DNA from: Lysinibacillus sp. KCTC 33748
GTDB taxonomy: Bacteria; Bacillota; Bacilli; Bacillales_A; Planococcaceae
NCBI RefSeq assembly: GCF_002237755.1
Contig: NZ_MWSJ01000020.1
Span: forward strand, 1-64,000
Length of the DNA: 64,000 nucleotides
Direction: 5' to 3'
The notes under the pieces were generated by a model. That model saw only the letters and a program-made list of their open reading frames with translations, was not told where the DNA came from and did no database searches. This document shows positions 26,665 through 35,336 of this stretch, piece after piece. The stretch's first letter is position 1. Each line of letters begins with the position of its first letter. A program made the position numbers and the translations under genes.

Positions 26665-28059
26665 TTGTCTACATTACAAATTATTCTTAACGTTGCCGTG
26701 TTACTCGTGTTCGTTGGAATTTTACTTTATATGAATAAAAAGCACGTTAAGTTTTCAAATCGTGTATTTACTGCGCTAGGCTTAGGTATTGTACTTGGTC
26801 TTGGATTACATTTAATATATGGTATTGATTCTGATGTTTTAGCAAAAACAACAAGTTGGTACAATATTATTGGTACTGGCTACGTTAAATTGCTACAAAT
26901 GGTTGCAATGCCATTAATTTTTATTTCCATCTTAATAGCCTTTACGAAAATGAAGGTTGGTAAAAACTTCGGGAAAATGGCAGCTCTTATTTTAGTCATT
27001 TTAATCGGTACAACTGCTGTTTCAGCTGCTGTCGGTATTTTTTCTGCAACAGTGTTTGATTTAGATGCTTCTCATATTATGCAAGGTGCTGCAGAGGCAG
27101 AGCGTGGGGCATATTTAGAGGAGAAAACTTCTGGATTAACTGCACCGGATTTACCAACACAAATTATTGAGCTATTCCCAGCAAACCCATTCTTAGATCT
27201 AACAGGTGCCCGTTCTACATCAACAATCGCTGTTGTTATTTTTTCAGCGTTTTTAGGTTTTGCTTACTTACGTGTAGCACGTAAAGATGAAGACACAGCA
27301 GCGACTATTAAAAAAGGCTTAGATGCAATCTATGCACTAGTAATGGGCGTTGTAACAATTGTCTTACGTTTAACACCATATGGTATTTTAGCAATTATGG
27401 CGCGTACAGTTGCAACATCTGATTTCGGAGCAATCTACAATCTAGGTAAGTTTGTTATTGCGTCGTATGTAGCGTTATTTATCGTGTTATTAGTACACTT
27501 ATTAATTCTTACTTTAAGTGGTTTAAATCCATTTACGTATTTAAAAAAATCTGCAGAAACATTATTGTTTGCCTTCACTTCACGTTCAAGTGCAGGTGCA
27601 TTGCCGATGAACATTAAAACACAAACAGGCCGTCTTGGCGTACCAGAAGGTATTGCGAACTTCTCAGGCTCATTTGGTTTATCTATTGGCCAAAATGGCT
27701 GTGCTGGTGTTTATCCTGCAATGCTAGCGATTATGATTGCACCGACGGTTGGGATTAATCCACTTGATCCAATGTTTATCATTACTGTAATTGCAGTAGT
27801 AGCAGTCAGCTCATTTGGTGTAGCTGGTGTCGGTGGGGGTGCGACATTCGCAGCCATTCTTGTATTATCAGCACTTGATTTACCAATTGCACTTGCGGGT
27901 ATATTAATTTCTGTTGAGCCATTAATCGACATGGGCCGTACAGCTCTTAATGTAAGTGGTTCAATGACTGCAGGTGTCACAACTGCACGTATTACAAAAG
28001 AATTGGACACTGAAATGTACAATGATAAAGAACTAGGTGCTCAAGTGTCGGATTTATAA
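26665..28059 (+). CDS. tcyP: L-cystine symporter
   Basis: A 464-residue member of the dicarboxylate/amino acid:cation symporter family, closest in features to TcyP, the Na+-coupled L-cystine importer. It has eight membrane helices and re-entrant loops with SRSSAGALPMN (HP1-like serine-rich element) and FGVAGVGGGATFAAILV near HP2. The start is TTG with AGGAGG 8 nt upstream. It is divergent from the PucR regulator and closed by its own terminator. Confidence 0.9.
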   Translation: MSTLQIILNVAVLLVFVGILLYMNKKHVKFSNRVFTALGLGIVLGLGLHLIYGIDSDVLAKTTSWYNIIGTGYVKLLQMVAMPLIFISILIAFTKMKVGKNFGKMAALILVILIGTTAVSAAVGIFSATVFDLDASHIMQGAAEAERGAYLEEKTSGLTAPDLPTQIIELFPANPFLDLTGARSTSTIAVVIFSAFLGFAYLRVARKDEDTAATIKKGLDAIYALVMGVVTIVLRLTPYGILAIMARTVATSDFGAIYNLGKFVIASYVALFIVLLVHLLILTLSGLNPFTYLKKSAETLLFAFTSRSSAGALPMNIKTQTGRLGVPEGIANFSGSFGLSIGQNGCAGVYPAMLAIMIAPTVGINPLDPMFIITVIAVVAVSSFGVAGVGGGATFAAILVLSALDLPIALAGILISVEPLIDMGRTALNVSGSMTAGVTTARITKELDTEMYNDKELGAQVSDL

Positions 28060-28087
28060 AAAGCCAATTTCATTACAGAAAAAAATT

Positions 28088-28116
28088 GTAGCTGACGCTT
28101 TGCTTTCGCTACATAA
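28088..28116 (+). repeat. Isolated internal module of the dispersed repeat
   Basis: GTAGCTGACGCTTTGCTTTCGCTAC matches the inner module seen at 23148-23250 and 28750, without the element ends. Its outer bases GTAGC/GCTAC can pair. Confidence 0.5.
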
Positions 28117-28138
28117 GACATTTTGCTGAATGAAGGAT

Positions 28139-28175
28139 AAAGAGCTACTTTCAATTGAGAGTAGCTCTTTTTATA
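28139..28175 (+). terminator. tcyP terminator
   Basis: AAAGAGCTACT pairs with AGTAGCTCTTT around TTCAATTGAG, followed by TTTATAT. The convergent small gene downstream could use the opposite strand. Confidence 0.85.
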
Positions 28176-28242
28176 TCCAAAAAAAAGAGGGGTGTTATAT
28201 AAGTAACAGCCCACTTTAATGATAGGGAATCTATTCATCTCT

Positions 28243-28557
28243 TTATATGATTTTTACATAAAAATCTTTACCGTTAATAAGCTCGGTCAGTTCAATGTTG
28301 TGATTTGTTTTATAGTAATTATAAATATTACGTGCTAACCCAGAGTGTCCATTTAAATATGTTCCCTTTTTAATCTCTTTGCCTGGATTATGGAAATCAA
28401 AATACAAGCGAGAATTGGGGCACATTGCATCCAAAATTGCTTTAAATTCTTGTGCTTCAATATGAATCCCACGTGTATATTTGCATTCTCTGCGGTACGT
28501 ATCATGAGAAACGTTCACCGGCGACGACTCAAGAACCATTTCGATTTTTTTACTCAA
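28243..28557 (-). CDS. Hypothetical protein, 104 residues
   Basis: I do not recognise this protein. It is soluble, with conserved-looking pieces FKAILDAMCPNSRLYFDF and KKGTYLNGHSGLARNIYNYY. The TTG start has AAGGAG 11 nt upstream, and codon composition resembles the neighbours. It stands alone between tcyP and ypsA, flanked by copies of the dispersed repeat. Confidence 0.6.
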   Translation of the reverse strand: MSKKIEMVLESSPVNVSHDTYRRECKYTRGIHIEAQEFKAILDAMCPNSRLYFDFHNPGKEIKKGTYLNGHSGLARNIYNYYKTNHNIELTELINGKDFYVKII

Positions 28558-28708
28558 ATATTAGCAGCTCCTTTTTAGAAATTAGCACTGAAGGGTAATA
28601 AAAAAAGAGGTAAAATCTTTTTAGCAAAGACTTGCTTCTCTAAATGCTCATCACCTAAAGTTTGGGATGATATTTGTTAAAAGGAATACTATTTTTATAA
28701 GTTGAATG

Positions 28709-28810
28709 GAGTGGAGACTGGACGCCCCCAGGAAACTTTGCACTGTGCGAAAGCGAAGCGTCAGCTACAAAGCGCCTAGTCGGAATGGAAATCAACCTCA
28801 CGCTAATGAG
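28709..28810 (-). repeat. Dispersed GGTTGATTTCC repeat, inverted copy
   Basis: Read on the - strand it runs GAGGTTGATTTCCATTCCGA, GCGCTTTGTAGCTGACGCTT, CGCTTTCGCACAGTGCAAAG, then TTTCCTGGGGGCGTC. This is the same order as the copy at 23100, with one inner module instead of three. It lies in a 322-bp gap without genes. Confidence 0.75.
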
Positions 28811-28879
28811 GTGATACGTGAGTCTATGACTGATATAGTCTTAGTATATAATTATCAGAAAATTATAGCAATATCTTTT

Positions 28880-29434
28880 CTACCAATCTTGTTGCTGTAT
28901 TTCTTCTGCTACTACTTGTAAATCATAAGCGGTAATCATTAAAAGGGAATAATCGTGTGTTTCCATATATTTTTCTGCTAGACGTTTCATATACTTCGGG
29001 GAGCCTTCGTTTTCTTCGTCGTAAATTAGCAGCAGACCATCTGTATTTTGGATAATGAATTTATCTTTTTCGATAAATTGCCATGGCGCCTCGTATGGCT
29101 TTTTCGTAACACTCGTCACAAAGTCTGCTTGCGCTACTAATGCTTGATATTTTTCTTTTTTATGGTCCTGCCAATTTTTCTCCTGCTCTAAAAAAGGAGT
29201 GATAATAGCATATTTTAAATATGGAAATTCCTTTTTTAACGTAAGAACAACCTCAACACCCCATGTTTCAACACCTTGCTGACCACTAATAATGACCCAT
29301 TCTAAACCTTCGTCTATCAATAGACGAAGACGGTTTTCGAGTGCTTTTTTTATGATGGCAATGCCAGGGTGCTTGTCATTAAAAATACCTAATTCATGTG
29401 GTCTGTAGCCAGTCATAACGATTCGCTGTATCAA
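28880..29434 (-). CDS. ypsA: YpsA family protein (DUF1273, SLOG superfamily)
   Basis: A 184-residue Rossmann-fold protein of the YpsA family: MTGYRPHELGIF at the start, WVIISGQQGVETWG in the nucleotide-binding region, and KPYEAPWQF. In Bacillus and Staphylococcus YpsA proteins affect cell division by an unknown mechanism; the SLOG fold suggests binding of a nucleotide-like ligand. The start is a TTG with TAGGAGG 8 nt upstream. Single gene. Confidence 0.9.
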   Translation of the reverse strand: MIQRIVMTGYRPHELGIFNDKHPGIAIIKKALENRLRLLIDEGLEWVIISGQQGVETWGVEVVLTLKKEFPYLKYAIITPFLEQEKNWQDHKKEKYQALVAQADFVTSVTKKPYEAPWQFIEKDKFIIQNTDGLLLIYDEENEGSPKYMKRLAEKYMETHDYSLLMITAYDLQVVAEEIQQQDW

Positions 29435-29654
29435 TACGAAAACCTCCTAAGCTAAGCTTTATTAAAAATAATTATACAATAAGAGTGGGTAGAAAGGCGG
29501 CGTGAGAGATATTATCGACAAGGATGTTCTATTAGTACAATAACAAAATGGGGAACTAATATTGTGATTTTCTAGGAATAATTTAGTGTCTGCCCTTTTA
29601 AAATAAGTGAAATTATAAATCTATTTTTCAATAAAACTAAATAAAATCCCTTTA

Positions 29655-29682
29655 TTGTTAAAAAAAGTATATACATTATAAT
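29655..29682 (+). promoter_or_regulatory. Candidate promoter of the hairpin leader
   Basis: TTGTTA (29655-29660), 16-bp spacer, TATAAT (29677-29682). The transcript would begin near 29690 and run through the hairpins at 29713 and 29754 toward glnQ. Confidence 0.55.
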
Positions 29683-29712
29683 TATAACTATGCAATTAAA
29701 TTATAAATGTTA

Positions 29713-29809
29713 TACAACAGATTGTGCTCTGTTGTACGAAACGGTTGTTCTGTATATTTTTATCGAGATAATTATTTCTGGATAGAAATAATTATCTCGA
29801 TAAAAATAT
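29713..29809 (+). other. Two hairpins, one with a perfect 26-bp stem
   Basis: The first hairpin is TACAACAGA (29713-29721) with TCTGTTGTA (29728-29736). The second has arms of 26 bases (29754-29779 and 29784-29809) that are exact reverse complements around a GGAT loop; the arm contains TTATCGAGATAATT. No T-run of terminator type follows directly, but TTTTATT does. It may be a leader structure, a small RNA or a DNA palindrome. Confidence 0.75.
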
Positions 29810-29881
29810 TTTATTCTGCTTTATGACTGAAAAGTAGTTTTATTTTTAAATAATTCATTTTTCTGAAAATATTGTTGCCTT

Positions 29882-29910
29882 TTGTCAATAATTAAGGTTA
29901 TAGTTAAATA
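29882..29910 (+). promoter_or_regulatory. Candidate promoter for glnQHMP
   Basis: TTGTCA (29882-29887), 17-bp spacer, TAAATA (29905-29910), about 84 bp before the glnQ start. Confidence 0.5.
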
Positions 29911-29993
29911 GAGTTGAATTTCTGTTAATTTTCATTTTGATTTATAACAGTAACTATAAGTAAAATATGCATTTTAGTAAGGGGTTTGATAGA

Positions 29994-30722
29994 GTGATTC
30001 GATTTCAGAACGTTAATAAGCATTATGGAGATTTCCATGTCTTAAAAGATATTAATTTAACAATTGAAAAGGGGGAAGTTGTTGTTATTATTGGCCCCTC
30101 TGGTTCCGGAAAAAGTACTCTGCTTCGTTGTATCAACCGTTTAGAAACTATTTCTGATGGATTATTAGAGGTAAATGAAGTGGAGATCAACAGTAAAAAA
30201 ACAGATATTAATGATTTGCGCAAAAATATTGGTATGGTATTCCAACATTTTTACTTATATCCGCATAAAACGGTTTTACAAAATATTATGCTAGCTCCTA
30301 TGAAAGTTTTAGGAAAATCGGAAGAAGAAGCGAAGAAAACAGCGCTATACTATTTGGAAAAAGTAGGTATACCGGATAAAGCGAATGCATTCCCATCACA
30401 ATTATCGGGGGGACAGCAGCAACGTGTTGCAATTGCACGTGGTTTGGCTATGAGCCCTGGCATTATGTTGTTTGATGAACCGACATCTGCGCTTGATCCA
30501 GAAATGATTGGAGAAGTATTGGATGTTATGAAAGCGCTAGCACGAGAAGGAATGACGATGGTAGTTGTGACACATGAAATGGGTTTTGCTCGCGAAGTGG
30601 CTGATCGAGTGATTTTTATCGATAAGGGTCAAATTTTGGAGGATGCTAATCCAGCTGAATTCTTTAGTGAACCAAAAGAGGAACGCGCTAAATTATTCTT
30701 AAGCAGGATTTTTAATCATTAA
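29994..30722 (+). CDS. glnQ: Glutamine/polar amino acid ABC transporter ATPase
   Basis: A 242-residue ATPase with Walker [11 protein letters not shown]-loop [10 protein letters not shown], signature LSGGQQQR and Walker [14 protein letters not shown], followed by [10 protein letters not shown], typical of polar amino acid importers. The GTG at 29994 has AAGGGG 9 nt upstream; an ATG at 29967 would add nine residues without a good site. The order ATPase, binding protein, permease, permease is the same as B. subtilis glnQHMP, which is the basis for the symbol. Confidence 0.9.
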   Translation: MIRFQNVNKHYGDFHVLKDINLTIEKGEVVVIIGPSGSGKSTLLRCINRLETISDGLLEVNEVEINSKKTDINDLRKNIGMVFQHFYLYPHKTVLQNIMLAPMKVLGKSEEEAKKTALYYLEKVGIPDKANAFPSQLSGGQQQRVAIARGLAMSPGIMLFDEPTSALDPEMIGEVLDVMKALAREGMTMVVVTHEMGFAREVADRVIFIDKGQILEDANPAEFFSEPKEERAKLFLSRIFNH

Positions 30723-30757
30723 TAATTTTTAGAGAAAAGAATAGGGGGATTTTTTCA

Positions 30758-31585
30758 ATGTTTAAAAACAGAAAATTTTTAATGTTTATGCTATTTGCTG
30801 CTCTTTCTGTACTTGTCCTAGCAGCTTGTGGTGGAGATGATAAAGGAACTAAAGATAAAGATTCTAAAGGTGGTAAATCGACATCTGCATTAGAAGCTAT
30901 TAAAGCGAATGACAAAATTGTATGGGGTGTTAAAAACGATACAAAGTTATTTGGTTTGAAAAATCCAAGTACTGGTGAGATTGAAGGATTTGATGTAGAT
31001 ATTGCTAAAGAGATTACAAAGATCATTCTTGGTGATGAGACAAAAGTTGAATTTAAAGAAGTAACATCTAAAACACGTATACCAATGTTAAATAACGGTG
31101 ATATTGATGCAATTATTGCAACAATGACGATTTCGGAAGAACGCCGTAAAGAAGTTGATTTCACAGATGTTTATTTTGAGGCAGGTCAATCTCTATTGGT
31201 GAAAAAAGGTAGCAAGATTAAAAGTATTGATGATATAGATTCAAGCACAAAAGTAATTGCTGTTAAAGGCTCTACATCAGCAATTAACATCCGCGAAAAA
31301 GCACCAAAAGCTCAGGTTTTAGAGTTTGAAAACTATGCAGAGGCATTTACAGCATTAAAGGCTGGCCAAGGTGATGTATTAACAACGGATGACTCCATTT
31401 TATATGGTATGGCTTCAGAAGATAATAGCTTCGAATTAGTTGGTGGTAAATTCACAGAAGAGCCTTATGGAATTGCAATGAAAAAAGGTAACGATGATTT
31501 TGTAAAAGCTGTTAACGACGCGCTTGCAGAGTTAAAGTCAAATGGTAAATATGATGAAATCCATGACAAATGGATTGAAAAGTAA
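30758..31585 (+). CDS. glnH: Glutamine-type amino acid-binding lipoprotein
   Basis: A 275-residue solute-binding protein (SBP_bac_3 family). The N-terminus is a lipoprotein signal with lipobox LAAC (cysteine near 24) and a polar linker; the mature part has GFDVDIAKEI, NNGDIDAIIATMTISEERRKEVDFT and KGSTSAINI. It captures the amino acid outside the membrane and passes it to the permeases. It starts 35 bp after glnQ. Two hairpins follow before the permease genes, which may keep the binding protein in excess. Confidence 0.92.
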   Translation: MFKNRKFLMFMLFAALSVLVLAACGGDDKGTKDKDSKGGKSTSALEAIKANDKIVWGVKNDTKLFGLKNPSTGEIEGFDVDIAKEITKIILGDETKVEFKEVTSKTRIPMLNNGDIDAIIATMTISEERRKEVDFTDVYFEAGQSLLVKKGSKIKSIDDIDSSTKVIAVKGSTSAINIREKAPKAQVLEFENYAEAFTALKAGQGDVLTTDDSILYGMASEDNSFELVGGKFTEEPYGIAMKKGNDDFVKAVNDALAELKSNGKYDEIHDKWIEK

Positions 31586-31616
31586 TCTATTATAAAATAT
31601 TTGATTAAATGAAGCG

Positions 31617-31672
31617 AGCAGTCATATGAATAACCTTATGAATGTGATATTCAATAGGTGTATGACTGCTTG
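31617..31672 (+). terminator. Intercistronic hairpin after glnH
   Basis: AGCAGTCATA (31617-31626) pairs with TATGACTGCT (31661-31670), with more pairing inside; only TGTTTC follows, so it is at best a leaky terminator or a processing/stability element. Confidence 0.6.
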
Positions 31673-31692
31673 TTTCAATTTGGTTATTTAGT

Positions 31693-31728
31693 TTTATTCA
31701 GCGGGTGTTCACACGCCCGTTGAATAAA
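31693..31728 (+). repeat. Second hairpin before glnM, same family as 3435
   Basis: TTTATTCAGCGGGTGT pairs with ACGCCCGTTGAATAAA. The arm matches that at 3435-3451 (TTATTTCAGCGGGTGT). It sits between glnH and glnM, where it could stop part of the transcription or protect the upstream RNA end. Confidence 0.6.
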
Positions 31729-31821
31729 GTTAAAGCTTCTGGTGAAGGTTATGCATTTTTGGGATACGCCATCCGAAATGGAAATGTAACACAGAGCGTA
31801 TTGGATTGGAGTGAAAATGGA

Positions 31822-32475
31822 ATGTTGGATTTTACTATTCTTACTGAAAATATCGGGATGTTTATTGAGGGTTTTAAAAATACTTTGATTGTAAGTTTGT
31901 TGGCCTTAATCGGCAGTTTTATTTTAGGGACATTAATTGCTGTATTTCGAATTGCACCTATTAAACCTTTGAATTGGATAGGGACAATGTACGTAGAATT
32001 TTTCCGTAATATCCCGCTGTTAATTATTTTATTCTTTATCTTTGTGGGATTACCTGTTCTAGGTGTTCGTTTTAGTGGATTCCAAGCAGGTACAATTGCG
32101 TTGACAATTTATACAGCTGCTTTTATCGCAGAGGCTATTCGGGCTGGTGTTTTGTCTGTCCATAAAGGGCAAACTGAGGCGGCACGATCTTCGGGTTTAA
32201 CATATGTCCAAACGATGCGTTATATCATTTTACCGCAAGCTATAAAAATTGTTATTCCACCATTAGGTAACCAATTTTTGAATTTGGTGAAAAACTCATC
32301 GGTATTAACCATTGTTGCGGCAGGTGAGCTAATGTATCAAGGGGATTTAATTTCTTCAAGAACTTTCGTAACTTTTGATGTATATATTTTTATAGCACTT
32401 TTTTATTTAATTATTACGCTACCGTTAAGCTATGGTGTCAATCGTTTAGAAAAAAGCTTAGCGAAGAGCAATTAG
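31822..32475 (+). CDS. glnM: Amino acid ABC transporter permease (GlnM-like)
   Basis: A 217-residue inner-membrane permease (HisM/BPD_transp_1 family) with five helices. The EAA loop reads EAARSSGLTYVQTMRYIILPQA, and FFRNIPLLIILFF is the typical helix-2 region. An open frame from 31705 begins inside the hairpin and would add 39 residues; GGAG upstream of the ATG at 31822 and the family length favour the short form. Confidence 0.88.
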   Translation: MLDFTILTENIGMFIEGFKNTLIVSLLALIGSFILGTLIAVFRIAPIKPLNWIGTMYVEFFRNIPLLIILFFIFVGLPVLGVRFSGFQAGTIALTIYTAAFIAEAIRAGVLSVHKGQTEAARSSGLTYVQTMRYIILPQAIKIVIPPLGNQFLNLVKNSSVLTIVAAGELMYQGDLISSRTFVTFDVYIFIALFYLIITLPLSYGVNRLEKSLAKSN

Positions 32476-32490
32476 TGGGGGGTTAGATGG

Positions 32491-33138
32491 ATGGATTTTA
32501 TTGGAGCATATAGCCCTGATCATATTGTTTTCTTGTTGAAAGGTTTTTGGATAACGCTTAAAGTTGCGGGTATATCTATTGTTCTTAGCTTTTTTCTCGG
32601 GGCTGTTTTAGGTATTGTTCGTTATGCTAAGATACCTGTATTGGCGCAAATTTCTGCTTTCTTTGTTGAGATCATAAGAAATTTACCGCTATTATTAATT
32701 ATTTTCTTTGTATACTTCGCTTTGCCGGAAGTAGGTATGAAGTTAAGTATTACCTGGTCTGCTATTTTGGCTCTAACGATTTTTGAGTCGGCGATGCTAG
32801 CGGAAATTATTCGCAGTGGCTTAAACTCTGTACATAAAGGACAGATGGAGGCTGGGCGTTCGTCTGGATTATCTTATACGCAGACATTATGGCATATTAT
32901 TTTGCCGCAGGGTGTACGAAGTATGGTACCACCGATTGTAAGTCAATTTATTTCGCTATTAAAAGATACATCACTAGCAGTTGTTATTGCACTACCAGAG
33001 ATGATGCATAATGCTCAGGTGATTAATGCGCAAAATATTAATTATATTATTCCGATTTTCCTTTTAGTCGCTGTTATTTATTTTATTGCGAATTTTGCAC
33101 TTTCTTTAGTTGCGCGACGCTTAGAATTAAATATATAA
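32491..33138 (+). CDS. glnP: Amino acid ABC transporter permease (GlnP-like)
   Basis: A 215-residue permease of the same family as the preceding gene, with EIIRNLPLLLIIFFVYFALP and the EAA loop EAGRSSGLSYTQTLWHIILPQG. With GlnM it forms the heterodimeric channel. GGGGGG lies 9-14 nt before the ATG. Last gene of the operon. Confidence 0.9.
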   Translation: MDFIGAYSPDHIVFLLKGFWITLKVAGISIVLSFFLGAVLGIVRYAKIPVLAQISAFFVEIIRNLPLLLIIFFVYFALPEVGMKLSITWSAILALTIFESAMLAEIIRSGLNSVHKGQMEAGRSSGLSYTQTLWHIILPQGVRSMVPPIVSQFISLLKDTSLAVVIALPEMMHNAQVINAQNINYIIPIFLLVAVIYFIANFALSLVARRLELNI

Positions 33139-33201
33139 ATTCGGTAAAATAACCATGTGAATCATAAAAGTCTGATGCTGAAATTTAGAACGCTTATAAA
33201 A

Positions 33202-33250
33202 CACCCCTAAGCTTTGATACATCCATCAAAGTTTAGGGGTGAGATTTTTA
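33202..33250 (+). terminator. glnQHMP operon terminator
   Basis: CACCCCTAAGCTTTGAT pairs with ATCAAAGTTTAGGGGTG around ACATCC, then AGATTTTTATTT. Confidence 0.88.
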
Positions 33251-33270
33251 TTTATAAATATTTCATTCTA

Positions 33271-33366
33271 TTAAAACGCAAACAGTGTTAAAACTACAGC
33301 AACAGCAGTACAGATTCCTAAAAACCACCATGTATCAGTAAAGTCCTCTTTATAGTCGCTATTCAT
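33271..33366 (-). CDS. Small membrane protein, 31 residues
   Basis: The frame starts with an ATG at 33366 preceded at 8 nt by AAAGGAAG and overlaps the stop of the DUF418 gene by 8 bp, the usual layout of translational coupling. The product has an acidic N-terminus (MNSDYKEDFTD), then TWW and one hydrophobic helix (FLGICTAVAVVLTLFAF). No family is recognised. The good start site and single helix support a real protein. Confidence 0.65.
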   Translation of the reverse strand: MNSDYKEDFTDTWWFLGICTAVAVVLTLFAF

Positions 33367-34531
33367 GTAAAGTACTTCCTTTCTGTTTTGTCTTTATCTG
33401 TCCGTTCCAAGACCAATTCGTCCATATACGTAGTACGGTTTCGAATGGTCCGCGTTTAAATTTCTTGAAATAGGCAAGGCTGAAAACACATTGCAAGCTA
33501 TACACGACGATTCCAAATAAAATACCGCCAAATACGCCTAACTTGCCGTATAAGCCTAGACCATATCCATAAAATACTGTTGTACAAATAATGGTTTGCA
33601 TTAGATAATTGGTTAAAGATAATTTACCGACACTTTCAAAAGCGGGAGCGAGACGTTGTACAGTGCGAGTTTTGTATAGTAAAGCTGCAAGGCAGACATA
33701 GCCAACTGCTAATATTTCAGATCCACCTGTTAACAACATTCCAGAAAAATTGCTTTCTATAAAACTTAAACTTTTACAAGCTAGCCCTATTGGAACAAGC
33801 AGTGCGCCAAGCTTATACCATTTCTTTTCATCGTCCATATTCACAAAAGCTTGCTTTTTAGCGAGTCCCATGCCGAAAAGGGTCAATGAAGCGGTAACCA
33901 TTGGTGCGATAAAAACTAATAAGAAAATGACTAAGCCTGCATCATCCATACCTGGAAGTGGAGTATTTGCACGGAAGTCATAAATGTCTAAGTAACTTCC
34001 ATTAGCGTATACATGGTCGGCTTTCTCTACATAGGTTGCTATTTCTTTCTGTTCTTTTTTAGTTTCTTCTGTGGAACCAAATGGTAAGCTAGTAATAAGT
34101 AATAAGAAGATGCCAGCCCAAATAAATAAAGTTTTTGGTTTGCGATTAATAAATGGAATTAAAAACAATATCATAAAGCCGTAGGAGAACAAAATATCTC
34201 CTTCCCATAAAAGGGTTGAATGTAGTAAACCTAAGGCTATTAACCCAGTTGCGCGGCGTAAAATGGACCATCGACTCTTATCTTTTTTTCTACGAATAGA
34301 CTCTATAAGTTTAATAAGAGAGAAGCCAAATAAAATGGTGAAGATCGGCATAAATGAACCTTCTATAAAGATTTTTACAAAATACAGGGCTCCATTATCG
34401 AGGGCGGAAAGATCTTTTAGTTCATCTTTGCCATACATGCCAAATTGGAAAATCAACAAATTTGCCATTAAGATGCCGAATAAGCTAAACCCACGCATTG
34501 TATCTATGAAGGTAACACGTTTAGTTGTCAT
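33359..34531 (-). CDS. DUF418 membrane protein (YeiB family)
   Basis: A 390-residue membrane protein with about 10 helices: N-terminal RVTFIDTMRGFSLFGILMANL (the R-G-hydrophobic start found in acyltransferase-3-like and DUF418 proteins), LLHSTLLWEGDILFSYG near residue 100, and a C-terminal DUF418 domain ending in FKRGPFETVLRIWTNWSW. These proteins are thought to move or transfer groups across the membrane; no substrate is known. AAGGAG precedes the ATG. Divergent from the next two-component system. Confidence 0.88.
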   Translation of the reverse strand: MTTKRVTFIDTMRGFSLFGILMANLLIFQFGMYGKDELKDLSALDNGALYFVKIFIEGSFMPIFTILFGFSLIKLIESIRRKKDKSRWSILRRATGLIALGLLHSTLLWEGDILFSYGFMILFLIPFINRKPKTLFIWAGIFLLLITSLPFGSTEETKKEQKEIATYVEKADHVYANGSYLDIYDFRANTPLPGMDDAGLVIFLLVFIAPMVTASLTLFGMGLAKKQAFVNMDDEKKWYKLGALLVPIGLACKSLSFIESNFSGMLLTGGSEILAVGYVCLAALLYKTRTVQRLAPAFESVGKLSLTNYLMQTIICTTVFYGYGLGLYGKLGVFGGILFGIVVYSLQCVFSLAYFKKFKRGPFETVLRIWTNWSWNGQIKTKQKGSTLHE

Positions 34532-34634
34532 TGCGTTTTATCTCCTTAATTGGTTATCTTATACATAGTGTAGTTGGTAAAGCTTATGGGGAAATGATGG
34601 CTACCTTAAAGTATTCTTAAAAGAAGGTGATAGC

Positions 34635-35336
34635 ATGCAAGACGTGTCAATTTTAGTATTAGAGGATGAACGGGCAATTGCAGAAATGATTGAAATTATT
34701 TTAAGAAAAGAAGGTTTTTTAAACATTACACTCTGCGACACTGTTCAAGAAGCAAAAAAGAAAATGGAAACGCAAGTGTTTGATTTTTATCTATTAGACA
34801 TTATGCTTCCAGATGGTAGTGGACTGGATATGGCGAATATGATTCGAGAGCAAAGTGAAGCACCTATATTCTTTTTAACTGCAAAAGGTAGTGATGCAGA
34901 TAAGCTTCGTGGTTTTATGAATGGCGCAGACGATTATATTACGAAGCCATTTAACCCGCTAGAGCTTGTTGCGAGGGTTAAGGTGCAACTGACAAGATAT
35001 ATAAAGAAAAAAGATGTGCCAGAAAGTCATATATTTTCATGTAGTCGGTTTACATTCGATGTCGATGCAGCAGAGGTAACTGTAAATGGTACAAAGGAAA
35101 TTATTAGCGGTAGGTTATTTCATCTATTGAAATACTTATGTGAAAATGCGGGGCAAGTATTATCGAAGGAGCAAATTTACGAGCGTGTATGGGGTGACTG
35201 TTTGTTTGATGATAATACCGTGATGGTACATATTCGAAAACTCCGTGAAAAAATAGAGAAGAAACCTGGTAAACCAACTTGCATTATTACTGTGAGGGGG
35301 ATTGGTTATAAGCTTGTTGGAGATGTTCATTCATGA
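34635..35336 (+). CDS. OmpR-family response regulator
   Basis: A 233-residue regulator with acidic pocket LEDER, phospho-acceptor aspartate in FYLLDIMLPDGSG (near 55), TKPF lysine, and C-terminal winged helix ending RGIGYKLVG. AGAAGGTGA is about 6 nt upstream. It overlaps the kinase by 4 bp and is divergent from the DUF418 gene, a possible target. Confidence 0.9.
   Translation: MQDVSILVLEDERAIAEMIEIILRKEGFLNITLCDTVQEAKKKMETQVFDFYLLDIMLPDGSGLDMANMIREQSEAPIFFLTAKGSDADKLRGFMNGADDYITKPFNPLELVARVKVQLTRYIKKKDVPESHIFSCSRFTFDVDAAEVTVNGTKEIISGRLFHLLKYLCENAGQVLSKEQIYERVWGDCLFDDNTVMVHIRKLREKIEKKPGKPTCIITVRGIGYKLVGDVHS

Noticed and set aside
28706-28921. 71-codon frame over the 28709 repeat
   Set aside because: It reads through a repeat copy and into the end of ypsA on the other strand.
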